Shown piece by piece: positions 44,575 through 52,142 of a stretch of DNA of 64,000 nt; position 1 is the stretch's first letter; every line of letters starts with the position of its first letter. The notes under the pieces are model-generated. The model made no database searches. It had not been told where the DNA came from and saw nothing but the letters and a program-made list of their open reading frames with translations. The stretch spans positions 1,776,001 through 1,840,000 of the forward strand of contig NZ_CP127385.1 of assembly GCF_030378205.1 (NCBI RefSeq), written 5' to 3'. The stretch comes from Bradyrhizobium sp. NP1. Lineage in GTDB: Bacteria > Pseudomonadota > Alphaproteobacteria > Rhizobiales > Xanthobacteraceae. A program made the position numbers and the translations under genes.

Positions 44575-46659
44575 ATGCCAACCGAACGTATCGACAGGGC
44601 CAAGGTAGAAGCAGGACCGGACAGAAGTCCCGAAAGGCTCCCGAAATTTTCCGAAACCTCGCGCAGTGATGGCTTGGGTAAATCCGGTCAGACCGTGTCG
44701 CTTGGTGACCGGATCGTGGACCTTAGCCGCGATGTCCTGTTGGACCGCCAGGGAACCGTCATGCCGCTACGACCGCGGGCCTGGCTGGTTCTAAGATTCC
44801 TGGCGCAGCGAGCCGGTCGGCTCGTGGAAAAGAATGAGCTGCTTGAGGAGGTCTGGGCCGACTGCGTCGTGACCGAAGACTCGCTCGTCCAGGCGATCGG
44901 AGATATCCGCAGAGCCTTGGGTGACGTCGGCCGCGCGGCCTTGAGGACGTTGCCGCGGCGCGGCTACATTTTGGTGCCCGATCAGGTCAGCTCTCGAAAT
45001 GCTGGCGACAATATCGGAAATCGCCTGCGCGCCAGGGCGGAGAAGCGCTTTGTCGGCAGAGATTTCGAACTGGCCGAACTCGGCCACGCGCTTGCGGCGG
45101 AACCGGGTGGCATCCAGCTGTGCTTTATTCATGGACCGGGCGGGATAGGCAAGACCACGCTTCTGGAACGCTTGAAGGGTGACGCAACGCGCGCAGGCAT
45201 CGTCTGCGCAGCCATCGATGCCTCCGCGCTCGCTCCCACACCAACCGCAATGCTAGCAGCGATTGCCGAGGACCTCGCACTTACCGAGACGACGGTTACG
45301 TTGCAGGATATCGGTCCCGCAATGACGCGTTCGGATTGCCGGTTGCTGTTGATCGATTCCTTCGACGCCATGGGAGAGGCGAGCGGATGGGTGAGAGAGA
45401 AGTTGTTGCCGGCGTTGCCGGGCGAGGTCAGGATTGTCGTAGCCGGACGAAATGCGCCTGACACGTTTTGGACGGCTCATCCGCTGTGGTCGGAGGCGAT
45501 GCGCAGCATCCGATTGAGCTCGCTTTCCCGCGAAGAATCATCACTTCTGCTGGAAGGGCATGCGGTCGGCAAGGCGGCGCATGAAGCGATACTCGAGCTC
45601 TCGCACGGCCATCCGCTCGCACTGGTGCTGCTCGCTGCCGAAATGCAGAAGCACGGGAGAATTCCTTCGAGCCTCGGCCACGACGTGGTGAGAGAATTGG
45701 TGAAGCGTTGCGTATCTGATGCTCCGACACCTCTCCACAGAAGAGCTCTGGAGGTAGCGGCCCGAGCCCGCACGACAACCGTGGCGCTGTTGGCGGATGT
45801 CGTCGATCCGCCCCTGGCGTCGGTCTTGTTCGACTGGCTGAGCGAGCAGTGTTACATGAACCTCGGGGCGAGGGGACTTTCGCCGCACGATCTCGTCCGC
45901 GATGTGGTCGACGAGGATCTGCGGTGGCGGGATCCGGAAGGCTCTCGGGAGCTGGATGGCGCGCTTAACCGCTGTCTTCTGCGACAACTCCGCGACGGCC
46001 GGCACGACTCTCAAACCGCCATGGAGCTGCAATTCCTCGAACGCAGCTCTGCCGTCATGAAGCGGTATTTCGACTTCGGCGCGCTGGGAAGCGTTTCCAT
46101 CGGGCCAGCCATCGCGACAGATAGGGATGGGATCTCGCGCTTGCGCGACGCCGGCTTGCCGCCTGAGGAGAAAGAGATGTTTGATCTCTGGTCCGGTCAT
46201 CCTGCTGCCCGGATGTTCGTGGCCCGCCGGCCAAATGGCTCGGTCTGCGGCGTCACGCTGATTCTCGAGATGGATCGCGTGGACGATGTGACTGCCGGCA
46301 GGGATCCGATCGTCTCCGCAGTCCGGCGATCACTAAGCCGCCCGCTTCGTGGCGTGAATGGCGTCTCCCTGATGTCGAGGTTTACCCTGCCGGAAGGGGA
46401 TCGCCGCGAGGCCAGCCCCGCAATGAATGCTCTTCAAATATGCCATTTGGTGCATTGGGCGACCGAGCAGGATCTGCAGTTCTGGGTCATCGTCGCGCAT
46501 TATCCTGACCATTTCGCGCCCTTGCTCGCTGAGATGCATTTCGACCGCCTGCCGGGCTGCGATCGGACTTTTGGCGAAATGCCGGTGGGTTGTTTCGTGC
46601 ACGACTGGAAGTCGGAGCCTTGGCTCGCGTGGCGGGATCGTTCTCACACGCAACACTGA
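44575..46659 (+). CDS. Winged-helix / P-loop ATPase regulator with GNAT-like C-terminal domain
   Basis: A 694-residue protein. Residues 40 to 135 form an OmpR-type winged helix (PLRPRAWLVLRFLAQRAGRLVEKNELLEEVW, then SLVQAIGDIRRALGD and RTLPRRGYIL). Residues 150 to 400 form an AAA/STAND ATPase with Walker A GPGGIGKT at 187-194 and Walker B LLLIDSFD at 257-264. The last 190 residues resemble an acetyltransferase (GNAT) fold (AARMFVARRPNGSVCGVTLIL, then ATEQDLQFWVIVAHYPDHFAPLLAEMHFDRL), a weaker assignment. It is divergent from the monooxygenase at 43233 and is a likely ATP-dependent activator of it. There is no membrane segment. Confidence 0.75.
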   Translation: MPTERIDRAKVEAGPDRSPERLPKFSETSRSDGLGKSGQTVSLGDRIVDLSRDVLLDRQGTVMPLRPRAWLVLRFLAQRAGRLVEKNELLEEVWADCVVTEDSLVQAIGDIRRALGDVGRAALRTLPRRGYILVPDQVSSRNAGDNIGNRLRARAEKRFVGRDFELAELGHALAAEPGGIQLCFIHGPGGIGKTTLLERLKGDATRAGIVCAAIDASALAPTPTAMLAAIAEDLALTETTVTLQDIGPAMTRSDCRLLLIDSFDAMGEASGWVREKLLPALPGEVRIVVAGRNAPDTFWTAHPLWSEAMRSIRLSSLSREESSLLLEGHAVGKAAHEAILELSHGHPLALVLLAAEMQKHGRIPSSLGHDVVRELVKRCVSDAPTPLHRRALEVAARARTTTVALLADVVDPPLASVLFDWLSEQCYMNLGARGLSPHDLVRDVVDEDLRWRDPEGSRELDGALNRCLLRQLRDGRHDSQTAMELQFLERSSAVMKRYFDFGALGSVSIGPAIATDRDGISRLRDAGLPPEEKEMFDLWSGHPAARMFVARRPNGSVCGVTLILEMDRVDDVTAGRDPIVSAVRRSLSRPLRGVNGVSLMSRFTLPEGDRREASPAMNALQICHLVHWATEQDLQFWVIVAHYPDHFAPLLAEMHFDRLPGCDRTFGEMPVGCFVHDWKSEPWLAWRDRSHTQH

Positions 46660-46808
46660 GGCACGACCGCCTTGCGGATTCCGATGGCCTGCCTTTGGGA
46701 TGAGACGTCCATGGGCATTGCGTCTTCATTGAGCACGCTAGCAAGGACCGAACAGCCGGCAGCGCATTCTCACGCCCGATCCTCGTTCGCAAGGCTGACC
46801 AAACGACA

Positions 46809-46839
46809 ATCGCCGGCGAACGGGAAGTTCGCCGGCGAT
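46809..46839. terminator. Strong hairpin between convergent genes
   Basis: ATCGCCGGCGAAC and its exact complement form a 13-base stem around a five-base loop. It lies in the 205 bases between the convergent regulator and RclC-like genes. A T-run is lacking, and the position supports a bidirectional terminator. Confidence 0.65.
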
Positions 46840-46864
46840 GCATCGCATTCAGCAGAGTGGCACC

Positions 46865-47371
46865 TTATCGGCGCGTCAGGCGGACCACGTCCTGCCTCAG
46901 GAGGTAGAGCGAGACCGCAAGCAGAACGACGTCCTTCATCAGGAAGGGCACGTTACCCGTCATCGCGGGGAAACCTCCCGCGGCGACGTCCCAGCCCTCC
47001 GGCATGAACGGAATGATGGTGACCGTCGCGATGAAGGTGCCGGTCGAGCCGAGGGCGCCAAGAACGCCGAGCCGCTTGTCCCAGAACCCTGCGAGCAGCA
47101 GCGACCCGAAGGTCCACTCCGAGGCGCCGAGGAAGTAGCTGGCGCCGGCATGGCCAAACACCGGATACAGCCACCAGATCAGCGGCCCGTTGCTGATGAA
47201 CGGGACCAGTCTTTCGAACTCATACGGAAACCACTTCTGGTAGCCGAAGAAGAGGAACATGATCACCATCGAGGCGCGCACGACGTGGTAGTCGAGATCC
47301 TCCGCGAGCAGGCCGGATCTGTGCAGCGCGCGCACAAGTGGATTTTGGGCGGTGGTGGAAAGCGTGGTCAT
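46865..47371 (-). CDS. RclC-like DUF417 inner-membrane protein
   Basis: A 168-residue protein with four or so membrane segments and the DUF417 pattern (RASMVIMFLFFGYQKWFPYEFERLVPFISNGPLIWWLY). E. coli RclC (YkgB) of this family is part of the reactive-chlorine response. AAGGA precedes the ATG. The upstream AhpD-like gene, 45 bases away on the same strand, and the RclR-like regulator beyond it support the same role here. Its biochemical activity is unknown. Confidence 0.85.
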   Translation of the reverse strand: MTTLSTTAQNPLVRALHRSGLLAEDLDYHVVRASMVIMFLFFGYQKWFPYEFERLVPFISNGPLIWWLYPVFGHAGASYFLGASEWTFGSLLLAGFWDKRLGVLGALGSTGTFIATVTIIPFMPEGWDVAAGGFPAMTGNVPFLMKDVVLLAVSLYLLRQDVVRLTRR

Positions 47372-47416
47372 GGTCGTGATCCTTTCATGTTCGAGATGTG
47401 ACGCGGCGCGGTCGCT

Positions 47417-47953
47417 TCACGCGACTGCGGGGAAGTCGATCTCGGTGTCGTTGATGCGGTTGAAGACGTTGGTGAAGACGGTGGTCGCAAACGCCAGGCT
47501 GATCTCGACCAGCTGGGCGTCGCTGTAGCCCGCGGCCTTGATCGCGGCGAAATCCTCGTCGCTCACCGTGCCGCTGGATTGCGCGATCTTGCGGACGAAG
47601 CGAACCAGCGCATCGCGCTTCGCATCGCCCGTGGGCTGGCCTTCGCGGACCTGCTTGAGCGCGTCCGGCTTCACGCCGGCCAGCTGCGCAAGATAGCTGT
47701 GCGCGGCGACACAGTAGTCGCAGCCGCCGGCGGCGCTGATGACGAGCTTGATTACCTCCTGATCGCGCTTGGTCAGCGTGCCCGCAGCGAGAACTGCGTC
47801 GGCGGCGAGGACTGACTTGAGCGCGGCAGGGCCGTGGGCGGCGATGGCCGCGAAGGTTTTCGGCACGCTGCCGATCGCCTTCTTGATCTGAGCATAGACC
47901 TGGCCCGACGGACCGGCATCGGATTCGAGGTTCGGGACTGAAAGGCGGGACAT
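47417..47953 (-). CDS. AhpD-like / carboxymuconolactone decarboxylase family protein
   Basis: A 178-residue all-helical protein with the redox motif GGCDYCVAAHSYLA, the CxxC-x3-H pattern of AhpD-like alkylhydroperoxidases. This favours a peroxidase over a carboxymuconolactone decarboxylase, which lacks the Cys pair. The start at 47953 with AAGGAG upstream matches the family. The earlier in-frame ATG at 48061 would cross a conserved upstream element. It probably shares a transcript with the RclC-like gene and scavenges peroxide or chlorine-derived oxidants. Confidence 0.85.
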   Translation of the reverse strand: MSRLSVPNLESDAGPSGQVYAQIKKAIGSVPKTFAAIAAHGPAALKSVLAADAVLAAGTLTKRDQEVIKLVISAAGGCDYCVAAHSYLAQLAGVKPDALKQVREGQPTGDAKRDALVRFVRKIAQSSGTVSDEDFAAIKAAGYSDAQLVEISLAFATTVFTNVFNRINDTEIDFPAVA

Positions 47954-48013
47954 GGTGACACTCCTTGGTTCGGGTTGAGCAACGATTGCGGAGTGAATGT
48001 ACGGACTGATTGT

Positions 48014-48071
48014 GAGACACTGAATGTCTTGAAATATCGATTGCATGCTCCATCGTCTCAAAGAGGACGGA
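48014..48071 (+). repeat. Regulatory direct repeat, copy 1
   Basis: It has the same spaced blocks as 48376-48431: GAGAC, TGAATGT, then ATCGTCTCAAAG, with GAGAC and GTCTC starts 41 bases apart in both copies. It lies about 60 to 120 bases upstream of the AhpD-like gene start. The region 48072-48375 between the copies shows no gene I can support. Confidence 0.55.
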
Positions 48072-48375
48072 TTGTCCCAGCTTGCGAGTGGAAGGAGAGC
48101 CCTGCTGCGGCGGCGTTGGGCGATGAGCGTCAGGCTTCGCGTTCAGAGCCGTTGGCGCGCAGGCCGATCTATTGGCCGGCGGCAGCCGGGGATTCCGGAA
48201 GCGATCGCCATCGCGTCCAGAAGATGTCCATCGACACTGCTCGAGACGTTCGAAGCTGCGGGAGATCACTCCGGATGAGGTCGGCCCGGCAGTACTCGCC
48301 TGCAGCTGTTGGCGGCGTGAACGAAAGCCGTCGTGCACAGCGCCGCGATCGGCACTGCGCGCCACTTCAGAACCC

Positions 48376-48431
48376 GAGACGTTGAATGTTGGTATGGCGT
48401 TTTTATATACTCAATCGTCTCAAAGAACGGA
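48376..48431 (+). promoter_or_regulatory. Regulatory direct repeat, copy 2, with the rclR-like promoter
   Basis: Within this copy TTGAAT (48382-48387) and TATACT (48406-48411) are spaced by 18 bases and form a plausible sigma70 promoter. Transcription would begin near 48418, about 30 bases before the regulator's start at 48449. The shared blocks are a likely site of autoregulation by the RclR-like protein. Confidence 0.55.
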
Positions 48432-48448
48432 TGTTCGTATCCCCTCTC

Positions 48449-49444
48449 ATGGATTGGCTCAGTCGATTGTTCGAGATGATGCCGGTGCGCGGGCGCCTCG
48501 ATCTGCGCTGCTCCTACGGCGCGCCCTGGCGCATCGACCAAGGGCCGGGCGAGGCGAACGAAATTCCCTACCACGCCGTGCTTTCCGGCTCTGCTCTCCT
48601 GGAGAATCCCGCAGGCGGCCGTCCCCTGCAGCTCAACGCCGGCGACATTCTTTTGCTGCCGGGTAATCAGCGGCACGTGATGCACGACGGCAGCGGGGCC
48701 GCGCCCCTGCCGGCCCGCAACCGCGCGTCCTTCAACTTCACGATCAGCGAAAATCTCGGTTCGGACGAACGGCTCGATCTGTTGTGCGGACACTTCGCGA
48801 TCGCGCCCCCGCACGACCGGCTTTTGCGCAGCTATCTTCCGCCGCGCCTGGTCGTGCATGCCGGCACCGTCGCCGGGCAAACGCAAAGCGATCCTGCCCC
48901 ACAACTGGCAGGTCTCGTCGCCCTGATGCGCAACGAAACGGCCGACAATCACCTGGGCGGTCGCGCGATGCTGAACGCGCTATCGACGGCAATGTTCACG
49001 CTTGTGCTGCGGCTCGCCAGCGAGACCGAAGGCGCGCCGCGTGGGCTCCTTGCTTTGGCTGGTCATCCGCGCCTTGCACCGGCTGTGGCCGCTCTGTTCA
49101 ATGAGCCGGCTCGCCCATGGTCGCTGCCCGAGCTTGCGCAAATATGCAACATGTCGCGGGCAACCCTCGCGCGCCAATTCCAGGAGAAGCTCGGGCGCTC
49201 GGCCAGCGATCTTCTCACCGACATCCGCATGACGCTCGCGGCAAACGAACTGAAGAAATCTTCTCTTTCCACAGGCGCGGTGGCGGAAGCGGTGGGGTAT
49301 CAATCGGAGGCGGCCTTCCAGCGCGCGTTCAAGAGCCACATGGGTGTCACTCCAGCGCAGTGGCGCCGGATGCAGGAGCCGTCCGGCCGGGATGTCTTTT
49401 CCGGTTTGGCGGTTTCGGGCGACGCGAATCCAGCAAAGGGTTGA
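48449..49444 (+). CDS. RclR-like AraC-family redox regulator
   Basis: A 331-residue regulator. The start at 48449 gives MDWLSRLFEMMPVRG, which aligns with E. coli RclR. Cys21 falls at exactly the residue number of the RclR redox Cys (RLDLRCSYGAPW), and a second Cys in LLCGHFAIAPP matches the RclR CGT segment around Cys89. An AraC cupin_6-type N-domain precedes the two C-terminal helix-turn-helices (WSLPELAQICNMSRATLARQF and TGAVAEAVGYQSEAAFQRAFKSHMGVTPAQWRR). It probably senses HOCl by disulfide formation and switches on the AhpD and RclC genes. Confidence 0.83.
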   Translation: MDWLSRLFEMMPVRGRLDLRCSYGAPWRIDQGPGEANEIPYHAVLSGSALLENPAGGRPLQLNAGDILLLPGNQRHVMHDGSGAAPLPARNRASFNFTISENLGSDERLDLLCGHFAIAPPHDRLLRSYLPPRLVVHAGTVAGQTQSDPAPQLAGLVALMRNETADNHLGGRAMLNALSTAMFTLVLRLASETEGAPRGLLALAGHPRLAPAVAALFNEPARPWSLPELAQICNMSRATLARQFQEKLGRSASDLLTDIRMTLAANELKKSSLSTGAVAEAVGYQSEAAFQRAFKSHMGVTPAQWRRMQEPSGRDVFSGLAVSGDANPAKG

Positions 49445-49553
49445 GGGTCCACGGCATTGCCGGCGAACGGAAGGGCGAGGACCTCGATGTAACCGGTCGC
49501 TTGTATCAGCTTCCGTTTTTGTCCCGACAAGGCCAACCGATCTCGCCGCCGGT

Positions 49554-49787
49554 TCACCCTTTCCCATGGAAGATGCAGCGCGCGAACAACTCCAGATGGG
49601 GCATGGTGAGCATCAATAGGGTTGCGAACGCGCTGCCTGTCACAGCGTAGGCATAGAGGGCATCGGCAACGGCAAGATTGAGCGTGCGTACCGCCCCAGC
49701 GACAGCGCTTTTCGCGCGGCGTCCGGAGCGGAATGCAGATGGCGTTGCGTTGTAGCGGTCCGCATAAGATAGTCTGTAGGGGGTCAT
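49554..49787 (-). CDS. Small hypothetical protein
   Basis: A 77-residue open frame with GC-biased third positions and GGAG about nine bases upstream of its ATG. Its second half is hydrophobic (LNLAVADALYAYAVTGSAFATLLMLTMPHLELFARC) and could be a membrane helix. No family is recognised. It diverges from the LysR gene at 49913 and fills most of the 468 bases between the RclR-like and LysR genes. It may be spurious. Confidence 0.42.
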   Translation of the reverse strand: MTPYRLSYADRYNATPSAFRSGRRAKSAVAGAVRTLNLAVADALYAYAVTGSAFATLLMLTMPHLELFARCIFHGKG

Positions 49788-49912
49788 CGATCGTCTCCGT
49801 CCTGGCCCAGGCAGGCGCTTGGGTCGGGAGAACAGATGGCCAATTTTCTTCCGTCGTGGCAGACAGGAGCCGGCAATATCGCTCATTCCCGGGAAGAATA
49901 AGGAGAATAACG

Positions 49913-50794
49913 ATGGATCGCCTGGCTTCGATGGAGACCTTCATCCGGGTGGTCGAGACCGGGTCCTTTTCCGGTGCCGCACGGCAGCTTCGTGTTGGGC
50001 AGCCCGCGGTGTCCAAGACGGTGGCGCAGCTTGAAAACTATCTGGGCGTCAAGCTGCTCACGCGCTCAACACGCGGACTGACGCCGACCGAGGCGGGACT
50101 CGGTTATTTTGAACGCGCCAAGCGCGCAATCGAGGAGGCTGACGAGGCCGAGCTCGCCGCGCGCGGCGCCGGCACCGGGCTGAAGGGACGGCTGCGTGTT
50201 TGCGCCGCCGTCACATTTGCTCGCATTCATCTCATTCCGCTGTTGCCGCTATTCCTCGCGCAACACCCGGACCTCGATCTGGAAGTCGTGCTCGATGACC
50301 GCCAGATCGACCTCGTGCAGGAGGGCATCGATCTGGCGTTGCGGATGGGAAAGATGCTGGACTCGACGATGACGGTTCGCCGCATCGGTCGATGCAAGCG
50401 ACTGGTATTGGGAACGCCCGCCTACTTCGAGCGCGCGGGCAGCCCGGCAACACCAGCCGATCTCAGCAAGCATCAGGCTGTTGTTTATCTGCAAGGCGAA
50501 GGCAGCGTGTGGTCGTTCCGGCGCGACAGCTCTGAAGCTGCGGTCAAGGTCCAAAGCAGGCTCAAGGTGACCGCGGCCGAAGGCGTCAGAGCCGCGGTGC
50601 TTGCCCATGCAGGGCTCACCATTTCATCCGAATGGATGTTCAGCCCGGAGCTGCGCTCGGGCGCAGTGCGCGCGGTGCTGACGGAATGGAGCCTTCCACC
50701 TCTCGATCTGTGGGCGGTATTCCCGACCGGGCGCGCGGCGACTGCGAAAGCGCGGGCTTTTGTTGATTTCTTTGAACGCAGCTTTAATCCGTGA
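49913..50794 (+). CDS. LysR-family transcriptional regulator
   Basis: A 293-residue regulator of the CrgA/AaeR-like LysR subgroup. MDRLASMETFIRVVETGSFSGAARQL, then QPAVSKTVAQLENYLGVKLLTRSTRG is the DNA-binding domain. The effector domain starts LKGRLRVCAAVTFARIHLIPLLPLFL. AAGGAGAATAACG precedes the start at 49913; the longer frame from 49733 is rejected. It lies upstream of the small secreted protein, peroxiredoxin and Old Yellow Enzyme genes on the same strand, and may control them. Confidence 0.88.
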   Translation: MDRLASMETFIRVVETGSFSGAARQLRVGQPAVSKTVAQLENYLGVKLLTRSTRGLTPTEAGLGYFERAKRAIEEADEAELAARGAGTGLKGRLRVCAAVTFARIHLIPLLPLFLAQHPDLDLEVVLDDRQIDLVQEGIDLALRMGKMLDSTMTVRRIGRCKRLVLGTPAYFERAGSPATPADLSKHQAVVYLQGEGSVWSFRRDSSEAAVKVQSRLKVTAAEGVRAAVLAHAGLTISSEWMFSPELRSGAVRAVLTEWSLPPLDLWAVFPTGRAATAKARAFVDFFERSFNP

Positions 50795-50949
50795 CAGCGA
50801 GCTGATCGAGGCGACGCCGTTTCCACCGCAGATGAGACGAACGAGCAGCTTTTCGATCCTATCCGGCATTCAGTGTTCGGGAGCGCTGAGTAGGCTGACC
50901 CCATAAGCGGCTTTGCTCATCCTGAGCCCGCGACAAGGAGTGTCACGCC

Positions 50950-51222
50950 ATGTCCACCTCGAGCAAGAATCATTCTGCACGCGTCGCCGCGGCGCTTGTT
51001 GCCGGCGCTGCGCTGTTCGGTCTGCTTTCGCCTGCTGCAGCGTCCGATCAAAACAATCCAGCCGTTCTAACCTCGCATTCGCCCTGGCTCGCGCCGACCG
51101 GTCATCGGCAGCCTGGAAGGGCCGACGTCCCCCAGGACGACGTTCTATCGGCCTGGGAACGCCAGCAGCAGTATCTCGATGTCGAACTCGATCGAAAGCT
51201 GGTCATTTGCCGCGGCTGCTGA
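50950..51222 (+). CDS. Small secreted protein with C-terminal CRGC
   Basis: A 90-residue protein. The signal peptide (RVAAALVAGAALFGLLSPAAAS) is clear, and the mature part of about 58 residues ends VICRGC, a CxxC at the extreme C-terminus. That suggests metal or redox chemistry. No family is recognised. AAGGAG precedes the ATG. It is followed by a hairpin and then the peroxiredoxin-like gene, so it belongs to the oxidant-defence island. Confidence 0.65.
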   Translation: MSTSSKNHSARVAAALVAGAALFGLLSPAAASDQNNPAVLTSHSPWLAPTGHRQPGRADVPQDDVLSAWERQQQYLDVELDRKLVICRGC

Positions 51223-51225
51223 AGC

Positions 51226-51248
51226 CCCTATTCCCAAGCGGAATAGGG
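51226..51248. terminator. Hairpin after the small secreted-protein gene
   Basis: CCCTATTCC pairs with GGAATAGGG around a five-base loop, four bases after the stop codon. No T-run follows. It may attenuate transcription into the peroxiredoxin-like gene. Confidence 0.5.
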
Positions 51249-51348
51249 CCTAGTCCGTCGGCCTCGCTACCCTCCATGGCGGCCTCCTTTAGGTTCTGTC
51301 GCGTGAGCTCGATCCGCAAGCCCACGCGAAACCCAGAGGGAGTCGACC

Positions 51349-52023
51349 ATGTCATTGCAAGCCAAACTCGACGCGTTCAAGGCCGATTTCGAAGCCGGCA
51401 AGCCGCCCTACAATGTTCCTCATTCTGTTATCGAGACCATGCATCGCGCCACCGCCGAGCTTGTCGCCTCGGGTGCTGCGCAGCGCGCCAGGAAAGCCGG
51501 CGACGTGGCGCCATCGTTCTCGCTGAAGGACCCCGAGGGCAACATCGTCAGCTCGGACGAGCTTTTGAAAAAAGGCCCGCTCGTCGTCAGCTTCTATCGC
51601 GGCGTGTGGTGCCCATACTGTAACATGGAGTTGCAGGCGCTGGAGGCCGCCAAGCCCGCCTTCGACAAGTATGGCGCCTCGCTGCTTGCGATCTCGCCGC
51701 AGACCGCGCCGAACAGCCGCAAGTCGGTACGTCAGAACAAGCTGAGCTTTCCGATCCTGTCGGATGCGAAGGGCAAGGTCGGCGCGGCGTTCGGCCTGCG
51801 CTTCGAGCTGCCCGACTATCTGATCGAGCTCTACAAGAGCCTCAAGAACGATCTGCCGACCTTCAACGACGATCCGAGCTGGACCCTGCCGATGCCGGCC
51901 CGCTACGTGATCGGCCAGGACGGTACGATCCTCTATTCCGAAGTGAACCCCGATTACACCCACAGGCCCGAGCCGGAAGACATGATCCCGGTGTTGCAGC
52001 CGGCGACCGCTGTGGGCGTCTGA
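51349..52023 (+). CDS. Peroxiredoxin-like (AhpC/TSA, thioredoxin-fold) protein
   Basis: A 224-residue thioredoxin-fold protein of the AhpC/TSA group. The active-site segment is SFYRGVWCPYCNMELQALE; the WCPYC pair resembles thioredoxin as much as classical peroxiredoxin. An N-terminal extension of about 50 residues precedes the fold, as in the large Rhizobiales relatives. GAGGGAG lies upstream. It probably reduces peroxides with the help of a thiol donor. The Old Yellow Enzyme gene follows after 119 bases. Confidence 0.85.
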   Translation: MSLQAKLDAFKADFEAGKPPYNVPHSVIETMHRATAELVASGAAQRARKAGDVAPSFSLKDPEGNIVSSDELLKKGPLVVSFYRGVWCPYCNMELQALEAAKPAFDKYGASLLAISPQTAPNSRKSVRQNKLSFPILSDAKGKVGAAFGLRFELPDYLIELYKSLKNDLPTFNDDPSWTLPMPARYVIGQDGTILYSEVNPDYTHRPEPEDMIPVLQPATAVGV

Positions 52024-52142
52024 GAGTGGAAGAAAACAGGAAGCGCGATTGCGATCCCCATCGCACTTCCCGAGAGACGGCCGATGGGGCGCCACATCCA
52101 GCGACCATCGGCCGTCGTCATCCAAAACCGAAGGAAACAACC

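Noticed and set aside
48072..48375. Short open frames between the AhpD-like and RclR-like genes
   Set aside because: They are Arg-rich, lack ribosome sites and overlap the duplicated regulatory region.
49300..50016. A 238-codon minus-strand frame across the LysR start
   Set aside because: It overlaps the RclR-like and LysR genes in antisense and shows no domain; its Arg- and Cys-rich composition is typical of a shadow frame.
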